64,000 nt of DNA, from positions 299,501 through 363,500 of the forward strand of contig JAZAYU010000087.1 in NCBI GenBank assembly GCA_038501625.1. The letters are read 5' to 3'. The position numbers and the translations under genes were made by a program. Numbering within the stretch: the first letter of the stretch is position 1; each line of letters starts with the position of its first letter. Of the stretch, positions 11,069 through 23,000 are shown piece after piece. The DNA is from Corbicula japonica. Its lineage: Eukaryota > Mollusca > Bivalvia > Venerida > Cyrenidae. The notes under the pieces were generated by a model that saw nothing but the letters and a program-made list of their open reading frames with translations, searched no databases and was not told the origin of the DNA.

Positions 11069-14000
11069 CTGAAATCATAATAATACAACCTATATTAAAT
11101 AAATGATTACAAATAAGTAGAAAGTCCCTTTATTCCATGTAAACCCATTTGATGGTAATCGACCAGTGTAGATCCAAATCAGCCGGCACGTTTATGCCGT
11201 CTGATCAGGATCTGCATTGTTCTCTTTTTTGTCAGAAATAACCTCAAAAAGTGAACAGTGCAGATCCTGATCAGATGGCACGGATGTTCTGGGTCTACAC
11301 TGTTGCCCATGCCATCAAAGTGTATATATGAAGGAAAGGGTTATATAACCACTACTGAAAAGCAATATTAACAATATTTGATAAATATCTTGTTTACTTT
11401 TACACCTTATTACCTTGTTCACTATTAACCATAAAAGTTAATTAAATTATAGTATATAAAGAAACTATCTTTGACTTAAGAATTTTTTGTTTGCACTGGC
11501 CACAGCTCAAAACTTTTTACACGAGCAACAACTTCAAAATGCCACAAGCAGCTCTTTGCTTTGTATTTAATCTGTAGACGTTAACCCTTAACTCCACGGG
11601 ATGTGGCTTTTTTCCCCATAAGTGACCAGTGTAGATCCAGATCAGCGGACACATCCATGCATTCTAATCAGGATCTACATTTTTTTTAGATTCATTAGGT
11701 TATTTATAACCAAGAAGCACACAGGGATGTGCCAGCTGATCTGGATCCACACCTGTTACCCATGCGATAAAATAAAATACAAGAAATCTAGGGAAGATTT
11801 TCGGATTTCCAGCGAGCAGAGTAGATCCTGTGCCCAAGGTTATAAAACTGAGCATGGAAACCAGTCTCAAATCTCAAGCATCTGATTGGCTGAAATGGCA
11901 ACCAGTCGCCATTTCAGCCAATCAGATGCTTGAGATTTGAGACTGGTTTTCAATCTTAGTTTTATAACCTCCAACCCTGATGAGACGGAAGATATGTGCT
12001 GGCTGATCTATATTTACACTGGTCTCTCTTAGGATAAAAGCCGTCCCATGGAGTATATAGTTAAACAATATATTTTGCTTAAGTATAAATATTTATGTCT
12101 GTTCTAAGTGTTGTTATGCTGCAGAAAAAAATATGAAAATTTTCCGTATCTACAGGTTTTATGAATGTTAGGTTAAAGTCAGTTCCTACCACCTAATGTT
12201 AGTGGTACCTTAACCAGAAGCCAAAGATTTCTCCATCACCAATAACCAATAACAATATGTGTAATTACAGTGTTAATCTGAATCATAATGGTTACTGTAA
12301 TTTAAATTAATTCATTGTGTACTTGATTTATTGGGAAAGTTATTAATAATACATGTGTATATCTTAATGTATTGATACAAAAAAAACAACACAAAACATT
12401 TCTTATTCTCATTGATCAGATTTTCACTCGTTAACACAGGAATGATAAAAAAATTAGCTAAGGCATTTTAAAATGACTTGTTATATAAGTTCTGTGTGTA
12501 GCTCTTGTGTCACCCTTTTGAACTAACCCTTTCCTCCATGTATACGCATTTTTACACATGTGCGACCAGTGTAGATCCAGATCAGCTGGCACATCCGTGC
12601 CATCTGATCAGGATCTGCACTGGTCGCATTTTGGTCAGAGATAACCTAATGAATCAAAAAGCGAACAGTTTAGATACTGATCTGATGGTACGGATGTGCC
12701 AGCTGATCTGGATCTAAACTGTTTGCCGTTGCAATTAAGGTGTGTCTATGGAGGAAAGGGTTAAAGGCAATACTTTGTCCAAATGTATGCTAGGAAAACT
12801 CAATGTTGGCTTTATCTTTGCCATATCTTCATATTTCTACAAGACATTTGTTCATTAAACTTTCGAAATCCAAAATTTTTAAGTACAGGTCATATTTGAT
12901 GGAGTTGTGTCTCTTTTTGTAGTTTTGATTTAGTCAAAAAAACTTAACATTGGCTATAACTTCACCATTTCTTTATATTTCTTCATCAAATTATCAGTTT
13001 TTTATTTGTAGCATTTGACCAATTGTTAAAAGCTAACCTGTGGTATATCTATAACCTGTATAAAGAGTTAATTCCAGTATATTTTATCTCAATATCCTAA
13101 AGGCTACTATCCCTTTGAAAGCCCTTAAAAAGCCCTTTCTCCAAGATTCCTGAATAGAGTAAAACTAAAACAATGCCATGATCCATAAATTTGAACTCCG
13201 TGCCTAACTTACAACTAGCAGCTGGTGAGGTAGGTTGACTCTGCAATTAAATGATGATAAACACTTCATCTAGAAATGTTATCCATTACTGTATGAGACC
13301 TACAGTAAAACCTCTCTATTCAGACCACCTCTGGGACTGGACAAATACCCTATTAACCCTTTCCTCCATATATATGCATTTTTAAGGGTAGGGGAACAGT
13401 GTAGATCCAGATAAGCTGGCACATCTGTGCCATCTGATGAGGATCTGCAGTTCGCTTTTTTTGTCAGTAATAACATATTAAATCAAAAAGTGAACAGTGC
13501 AGATCCTGATGATGATGGCACAGATCTGGATCTACACTGTTCGCCCATGCCACAAAGGCATGTAACTACTAGTATATGGAGGAAAGGGTTAATAGTGGGA
13601 TAGTTATAATTCCAGGGTAGAAAATGGTGGGTCTTAATGGTCTTTATTTTAGAAGTGCAAATCTGTAAAATGAGAAATGAAATGGTGGTCTTAATAAAGA
13701 GGTGGTCATAATTTTAGAGTGGTTTTAAAGAACAGTTTTACTGTATTTTCAAAAATACTTAATGAACCTTTAAGGGTCCATAAGGTATATGCCATGTTCT
13801 AGGTGCTTGACTATTGACAGACTGACAGCCCAATAAATACAAGCAAATGCAAGATTTCATAACCATTGTTCTGGTATATCAAATTACCAATGAAAAGGGA
13901 TATTACGAAGCAAGTCTTGTGTTTCTGTACTACTGCAAATTATGCAGTCCTATGTGGAATTATGATCCTAGATAAATTTGTCTTGTAAAGTTAGATAACA

Positions 14001-17000
14001 CATAAAATTTGCATTTAAGAGTTCTATTTACTAGTGGCTTTGTTTAATAATACTTGGACTAAAAATTATCCCTTTCTTTATATACACATTTTTACGCATG
14101 TGCGACCAGTGTAGATCCAGATCAGACGGCACATCCGTGCCGTCTGATCAGGATCAGCACTGGTCGCATTTTGGTCAGAAATAACCTAATGAATCAAAAA
14201 GCGAACAGTTTAGATCCTGATCAGACGGCACGGATGTGCCGGCTGATCTGGATCTAAACTGTTCGCCCTAGCAATAAAGATGTATCTATGGAGGAAAGGG
14301 TTAAATTATGTTAAGCCTTAACTCCATAAATAGGCATTAATTGAAACATCAAACAGTGTAAATCCAGATCAGCCAGCATATCTGTACCATCTGATCAGGA
14401 TCTTCACAGTTTGCTTTAAGATTCTAAGGATATTTCTGACCAATTAGCAAATTGTATAGATGCAGATCAGACAGCATGGATGTGCCAGCTGATCTGGATC
14501 TACACTATTTGCAAATTTGATCAAACTTGTATAATTATATTGAGTAGAGTGTTAAAAATGTCAAGTTTTCTTGAAACTATTAAATCTGTTAATTTCTTTA
14601 ACCCATTCCTGTACAGATACACCTTTATTGCCAGGGCGAACAGTTTAGATCCAGATCAGCCGGCACATCCGTGCCATCTGATCAGGATCTAAACTGTTCG
14701 CTTTTTGATTCATTAGGTTATTTCTGACCAAAATGCGACCAGTGCAGATCCTGATCAGACGGCACGGATGTGCCGGCTGATCTGGATCTACACTGGTCGC
14801 ACACGCGTAAAAATGCGTATATATCCAGGAAAGGGTTAAAAACATGAACAGTCTGGTTTCTACAAAGCACTTTACAGACTAAATTCTGTTAGACATGAAA
14901 CTTTCAAGAACTACAGCAATATTAGAGGAAATGGAAGAAATTCTACCAGATTTAGAAATGACAGTCTGTGTCTTGTAATTAATCCTTTACTCCATTGTGG
15001 TATGGAGATAAAAATTTTGAAGAATAATTTAAGAACATCAATTTAAATCATGCTTAAATTTTCTATCAAGATAGCAGCCCTTTAAATTTGTGGATGTGTT
15101 ATTACTAAAATATTAATGAAATGATTAAATTTTATCGTATAAAGATAAATCAACACTTGTGTCTGTATATTACTAAATAAGTTCCATCTAGTGTTTTGTC
15201 ACATATGGGTCATGTCACAGGAAATTTTAGGCACCTTTGAACAGTTGAAGTCATACCTTGAAATGATGTCATTGAGCTGAGCAGGCGGCATTAACCCTTT
15301 CTTCCATATACAGATTTTTACACATGTGCAACCAGTGTAGTTCCAGATCAGCCGGCACATCTGTGCCGTCTGATCAGGATCTTTACTGGTTGCATTTTGG
15401 TCAGAAATAACATAATAAAACATAATAAAATAATCATAAAGGGAACAGTGCAGATCCTGATCAGATCGCACAGATGTGCCAGCTGATCTGGATCTACACT
15501 GTTCGCCCACACAATAAAGGTGTGTCTATGGAGGAAAGGTTAAATTCCATGTATTATGCATTTCATGGTAAAAATAACATTATTTTGTAAAAATTATTAA
15601 TAAAATCACTTTTAGTTATAAAAAAAATACAAGATGAAAATAACTTAATATTGTCAAAATATGTAATAGAATCACTTTTGGTTATGAAAAAAATACAAGA
15701 AAATGTAATAAAATCTTTTTTTAGTTATGAAAAAATAATCAATAAATTTAAGATATTTCCAAATATTGCAATAACTAAAATGCCAATAACATCACCAAAG
15801 ATGCCTTTTTCCGTGAGGTGCCCATTATATAAAAAACAACTAGAAAATGACGATGTTTTAATAGCTACACTCATGCAAGGGCAGACACTGTTAAGCCGTT
15901 AATAGACACTAATATCTATAGCCTTACAACTTTAGTCCTCAGCTGGTTGCTGTTCTTCACTTTCCGGCTATATAAACAAATATTTATCTTGAATAAAAAC
16001 TCTTGATTTTCATACATATAACATTGTCTGATCTAGGGTCAGATGCGAGATTTCCAGAAAGAAGGTTTGTTTGGGGCAGTCTTATTATTAAGGCAGTTAC
16101 ATGATAATATCCATCTTTCTGACCAAAATCCCCACAAAAATTTTGGTTATAAAATCTTGTGGCGATTTGTTGAAAAATTCCACTACTTGTAAGCCAGTTA
16201 ATAGCGTACAATACATCAATTGATATTGATTATTATGAATACACAGATATCAAAGCTCTGCGAAATGCTTGATATGACCAACTCTGGTCTTTTTATTAAC
16301 ACGGAAAATTACTGTTTGGTTTAAACAAAACTTATTGTATCTGTAACTGTTTGGTTTAAACAAAACTTGTATCAAAAAAATTATAGCAAAAAGTTGTATT
16401 TGATTAATAATAAATATTTTCAATATGACACTTGTGTAAAAGTTTTCTGGGTGTATTGCATACACAATTATCCATCATACAGTACAAATATACAAATGAA
16501 TGTTTAACCCTTTACCCCATTGGATATGGCTGTTATCCCATTTGGAAACAGTATAGATCTAGAGTAAATGGCACATCTGTGCCATCTGATCTGAATCTAC
16601 AATGTTTGCTTTTATATTTGTTAGGTCATTACTGACTAAAAACTGACCAATCTAGATCCAGATCAGATGCCATCGATGGCTGCCTGATCTGGATCTGCTC
16701 TGTTTGCCATTGGATAACAGGCGTATCCAATGGAGTTAAGGGTTTATAAACAATAGACATTCTTTGGATCTCTCTATGTTGTCAAAATCCATGCTTAAAT
16801 CAAAGACTAGACATGCTGAAAGGGAAGGTTAAGTTTCATGCATATCGGGGTGTTTTTTTTTTAAATTTCCTATAATACAATACTTGATATTGTTTTAAAA
16901 CACCAATACACTATTCAGGAATACCCTCATTCATGTACATATATAGACAACAAATCAATTTATAGTGTATCTTTTGAAGTGTCCACTAGTGAAACATTTG

Positions 17001-20000
17001 ATACATCCACTTTCCACTGGGCTTTTAAACTCATGCACCGATCCTACAATATCCTTGAAAATTCAAACACAACAAATAATAATGGATTCACAGTTTATAC
17101 CCATTCTAATTATACTTTGTGTAATAAGATAGTTTTTCTATGAAATTGGCTGAATCCATTTATGAAAATTCTGGGTGTTAGGTAAATTTTGACTAAAAAT
17201 GAACATTGTAGACCCCCATGTTGATCAGATTACAAAGATATACTGACTAATCTGGGTCTAAACTTTCAGCAAACTCTCGTTTGTAATAGGCACCTTAACC
17301 CTTTACACCACACATACAAGTTTCATCACATGGGCATCTTAGATCTCCTCTGTTTGTTTTTTGGTAAGAAATAACCCAACGAATCTAAAGGCGAACAGTG
17401 TAGATCCTGATCCAACAGCATGGATGTGCCAGCTTGATCAACACTGTTCGTCTATAAAAGTCATACATATGGTGGAAAAGGTTAAGGCTTATTAAAGTAA
17501 ACCCTATTAAAGGACTTTCAAAATGATACACTATATATATGGACAACATGATTATAAACAATGGGAAATAACTTGGGTAGCTGAAGTTGTGGGGATTGTC
17601 TCCCTTACATCAGCATCAGTCACTGTAAATGTCGGCCGCCCATCAACCTAACAGAAAAATGGAAAAGTTGCAGTTTTTATCATTCAAATTTACTTAATTG
17701 TCAGTGCCTGTTTTGACAAAAGATATGTCTTTCGATACCTGAAAATACATGTAGTCTAAAAATAAGAAATAAGAACACCTGTAGTCTAAAATAAGAAATA
17801 AGAACACCTGAAATTCTAAGTTATTAAGTGGTATATATTTTTACCTGCAAACCTTTTCAAATATCTCTGTGGATATTAGTAACAATTTTAAATGTTATGT
17901 AGTAACATAAATGATTAAGTTTTTACAAAGCTTATAGTAGCTTTGAATATTAAACCATTTTCCTTTTTTCCTCACCCTTGAAAATGTTTCAACTATCTAC
18001 AATCAAAGAGGACAAAATTAAGTTTGCAGGTATGCTTTGTGATGATATCAACAACTTAATGCATAACTCCATGGGTTATGTCTTATAATATCCCATCTGG
18101 GACCAGTGTAGATCTCTGACAGTCTGTGCTGGATCTACACTGGTTGCATATAAAATGAAACAGAAATATTAGTGTTATTATATAAGCAGCTAAATGCATT
18201 TATCCGAAGACATGATTAATGAGCAAAAAAGTCAATAATAAGTACTGTGATACAAAGGTACTATTCTTTTAACTTAAGAAATATATTCCGAGTAGAATCA
18301 CTTTATTCTTGTGTAAGAGTAAAGAGAAGTAATATTACACCGAATACAATAATAAATTAATAATCACAAAACTCTGCTTAGCCCCTCCTAGGCTATCTAG
18401 CCAAACAGAATTGCAGTGTAAATTAAAAGCCTTCTGTATTTTATCAAACACATGCAAAATGTGACCCAAAGTGGCCTCAAAGCCACAGCAAACTTTACAA
18501 ACATAACACAGTTCAGAATCTTTAACTCAAATATGATGTAGTCACAGATTACATAAGGTATTGCACATTAACCTTTTGAAAAGATACTTTAAATGATGCT
18601 TTTGACAAGTGCAGAACTATCCATAAATCTATCCCATTATGATTCCAGAGAAATTTAGGTGATTCCAGAGAATTATGGCAAGAGTTACTACTATGTGATT
18701 CCAGAGAATTATGGCAATTTCACAGATTTAGGACAATTTAAGAGAACTATGGTGATTCAAGAGAATTATGGCAATTCCAGAAAAAGTGATTCCAGAGAAT
18801 TATGATGGTTCTAGAGAATTATGACAATTCCATAGAATTTTGGTGATTCCAGAGAATAATTATGACCATTTCAGAAAATTTTGGTGATTCCAGAGAATAA
18901 TTATGACCATTTCAGAGAATTTTGGTGATTCCAGAGAATAATTATGACCATTTCAGAGAATTTTGGTGATTCCAGAGAATTATGGCCATTTCAGAGAATT
19001 ATAGTGATTCTGGAGAATTATGGCCATTTCAGAGAATTGTGGTGATTCCAGAGAATTATGGTGGTTCTGGAGAATTATGGCAATGCTGAGAATTATGGTG
19101 TTGGCCATTTTCGAGAATTATAGTGATTCCAGGGAATACTGGTGAATCCATAGAATTATGAAGATTCCACAGCTGTACAAAAACTATTCCCTTTTAGCTA
19201 TTAACCAGACTAAAAACTGTTAAATCTTATTCCAATTCAAAGTATAACTTTTTACTTAAAATATGAATGAAGTTCATATTATGTATTTAACATGTTTCAA
19301 GTTTTTATATTTCAATCTGATACACCATAAAAGCATGCAGTTGATGGGTTATGCGTCTTCATGCACTGGAGGGAATGTTGGGATAGGGGGATTGGCAATG
19401 CTCTATTTTCATATACCAACAAATATAGCAGGAAACTGGCGTAAATATTCTAAAATAATTGTTGATTTAACCATAAGATAGCTATATAAGTTTAATGGAC
19501 TCGCTATACATTGAATTTAGGGATATGCATACATGTATATACATTACAGGGTGGTTTGGCTGTGGTTCAACTGTTATTATTGTCTCAGTGGCAAACAGCG
19601 TAGACACAGACAGTGCCCAAGGTTATAAAACTGAGCAATGAAACCAGTCTCAAATCTCAAGCATCTGATTGGCTGGATTGCTGGATTGGAGACCAGTCAC
19701 CATTTCAGCCAATCAGATGCTTGAGATTTGATACTGGTTTCCAAAACTCAGTTTTATAACCTTCAGCCCAGATGGGTAAGTTTGCTTATCTGGGTCTACA
19801 CTGCTGGCATTTGCAAATAACCTATGGCTACCTTAACCCATTGAATCTGTGTCATGGACTGGATTGTCTCTGAATCTGGACCCGATTATTTTTGAAGTTT
19901 TTGACAAAATAGCAAACTGTGTAGACCATCTGAGTCTACTCCGGTGGCAAATGTGACAAAAGCTGTCCTTAGTGGTTTAACACCTAACTTCTTATAATAT

Positions 20001-23000
20001 ACAGATTTTATTGCATGTGCAAACAAGGTTGATCCAGATCAGACAGCACATTCATGCCATCTGATCTGGATCTACTGTTAGCTTCTAGGTCAGAAATAAC
20101 CTAATGAATCTAAATGGGAACAGTGTAGATCCTGATTAGATGGAATTGATGTGCTGGCTGATCTAGATCTATACTGTTTGGATATGCCATAAAAAACTTG
20201 TATCTAAGGACAGTAAAAGGTTAAGGATTAGAAATAATTTTTTTTAATTGAGTAGGAAAATGATTGTATGCAATGAGTTAAGAACAAGAACTGGGTATTA
20301 ACATCAGCAGCGAGAAACAAATATAGTGATGTACCCCCAGTTCAATCACATCTATAATAAACATGTATGGGTAAAATATGCCAGATGACTTAAACAAGCA
20401 AAATGTATGTGTTTTCAACACTTTTACAGATTATTTATTAACAATATTGATGTATTTAACTCTTTATATATACATGTTTCAATGCCTGTGCAACCAGTGT
20501 AGATCCAGATCTGCTGGCACAACCATGCCATCTGATCTCAATCTACACTGGTCACATCTTGGTCAGAAATAATCTAATAAATCAAAAAGTGAGTAGTGTA
20601 GATCATGATCATAAGGCACAGATGTGCTGACTGACATAGATCTACACTTGTTCGCCCATGCAATAAAGGAGTAATATTGCTTTTGTTTTATTTTTCTTTC
20701 ATTGAAAACACATTTCAAGCATGGATATTTATAACCGGATAAACATACATGTAATCCATTGCGGACTGAATGCAAAACTATAATAATTTCATGCAGAAAT
20801 ATTAGCTTATACTACGGTTTGCATTCAGCCCTCAAATGTATGATTTGCGAAGCAGCAGCGATAGTATAATATTTATGCAGGCGTGTTGTTTTATTCGTCT
20901 CACCAGTTACATTTTCGCCCTCAAAATTCGCATCTTCAGCATCGTGAAAACTAATGTGATAGCGGGTTGGCCCATGCACGTGCAAATGATCTTTCATCTA
21001 AATATCAGGTTAGGCAGCATTGAATAAACTGGTATTATCACTTGTCTATAGGTTAACTCAAGCATAATTTTTAGCTCGTGGATGAGATTTTCAACACGAA
21101 GAAAACATTTTTATTTCCCTTCAAAAATATAAATAAATGACTTGAGTATATGGTTAATTTAAGTAATGTTGCCTCAGCTAAAAATTGATGATGGTACGCA
21201 AATGGTGAAAATCTCATACACAGACTCTTATAATGTTATAATACTGTGAGACATTATGATCAACCTGTATGAATGCTGTGATGTGTATTAAAAAGCATAA
21301 ATTAAAACTGAAACTTAAAAAAGAAAACAAAGCATAACATGATGAACATAATGATGTGAACTACAAAATAACCATAATTTCTTGATAGTCAGCTTAATAA
21401 CCAGCTTTTTAACCCTTTAACACCATGGGACAAGGCTGTTATCTCACGGGCAAACAGTGTAGATCTAGATCAACTGGTGCATCTGCACTTGCTGATCTCA
21501 ATCTACACTGTACGCTCATGAAATAAAAAGGTGATTCTATGGTGTAAGGGTTAGCTAAGCTTGACTAAGTTGTCTGTAACTACATAATGAAAAAAACTTC
21601 TTAAATGTGACATTAATTTTCAGACTTCAATGTTTTCAATTTTTTTACAGAACTTACAGTGGTATCTTTACATTTCAAAGGGTTATATATTTGCTAGAAT
21701 GAAAAATCAAACCCCAGCAAAATCAAAACATATAAACTCTGATTTTATTACAAATATTCAACTGCTCAAAATCATGACCGTGCAAATATGTAGTTTATGT
21801 CTTATGCACAAAAAATAAATGACAGTATGTTGGAATTTCGACACTATGAAATTTACAAGCACTAGGCACTTTTTTTTCAGAGAAATAAATAAAAGAAAAA
21901 AAATTAACTTACTAACTTATGTGACAGAAAAAAAGTCAAAAGCTGTGAAAGCTCTTGGACAGTATAAAGTATATTTACTTAAAGGATCTGGTATTTATCT
22001 GCTATTATCTTTTTTTTTTAAACTTATTTTTTTAAACAAAAATACATTGTGATACTGTAAATTAAATTAAATAAAACCATACAATTATAAATAAGACCTA
22101 AACACAACATTTATACATGTGATATCTACATTGATCTGTTAAAATTCCAGACATCTGAGAACCAGTCACGCTGGAATATCCTAGATTCCCTTCTAATTTT
22201 GGATTCCCTTTAATATTTCAAAATTAGATCAGTATTTTTTCTTAGAAATTTATAAAATAAACATTTATGAATTTTTCTTGCATACTAAATCAAGTTCCTC
22301 TTTGTTTTCACCAGTGCTGTAGAAGACTTTAGCTTTCCAGTTAAAATTCACAAAATCTACATTTAAACCAAAGAAAAATACTGTAGACATTCATACAAAA
22401 ACATTGGAGTTATTTTCAATTGTCTGAGGATCCTTTAAGTACATATAAAATAAACTAAAAATCCTGGAATTCTTTCAACAAGTAAAAAAAGCACAAATCT
22501 TATTGCAAACTGACCTCGGCATTTGCTTCCTCGGCTTTTCGTGCTTCGGCCATTTCTTCTGCATCATTTCTCTCATCTTCCGTGTACTCTTCTTTGTCAA
22601 GACGCTCGAGTTTTCTGAGGGCGATCAACACTTCAACACGGTAGTCATCTTCCTCCGCTACTGGATTTTCTGTTGACAATTGCAGAACACAGCAAACTTA
22701 TTTCAATGCAGTCTTAGTTTTTTCTGTTAGCATAAGAATTGAAAGCATTTAACAATACTATAATTAAAAGATTGTACGGGTAATCATGAAAAGGCAGATC
22801 GTAGCTACAAATTCAACTACAAACATAATTATATTAATGAAATAGTATCACATAAATGAAATAACTAAATCATTCAAATCCAGTTGGTACAGGTAATTTT
22901 CTGTTTTCAGGACTGATTAGAACCTAAACTGGTCAGCAGAATTATACTGTGTATGAAGCATGGAAACACTTTACCTGACAAAACAAGAGCTCTCAACATG

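Noticed and set aside
14645..14845. Recurrent short frames with motifs such as [17 protein letters not shown] on both strands across the window
   Set aside because: They are translations of the family A hairpin arms, occur in every copy, and have no splice or start context. They are not genes.
18645..19165. Possible CRISPR-like array
   Set aside because: Units are imperfect, contiguous and without unique spacers, in an animal gene intron. It is a tandem satellite.
20812..21027. Short overlapping frames on both strands around 20.8-21.0 kb
   Set aside because: No homology recognised, and the phase does not fit the LRRC23 exons on either side.
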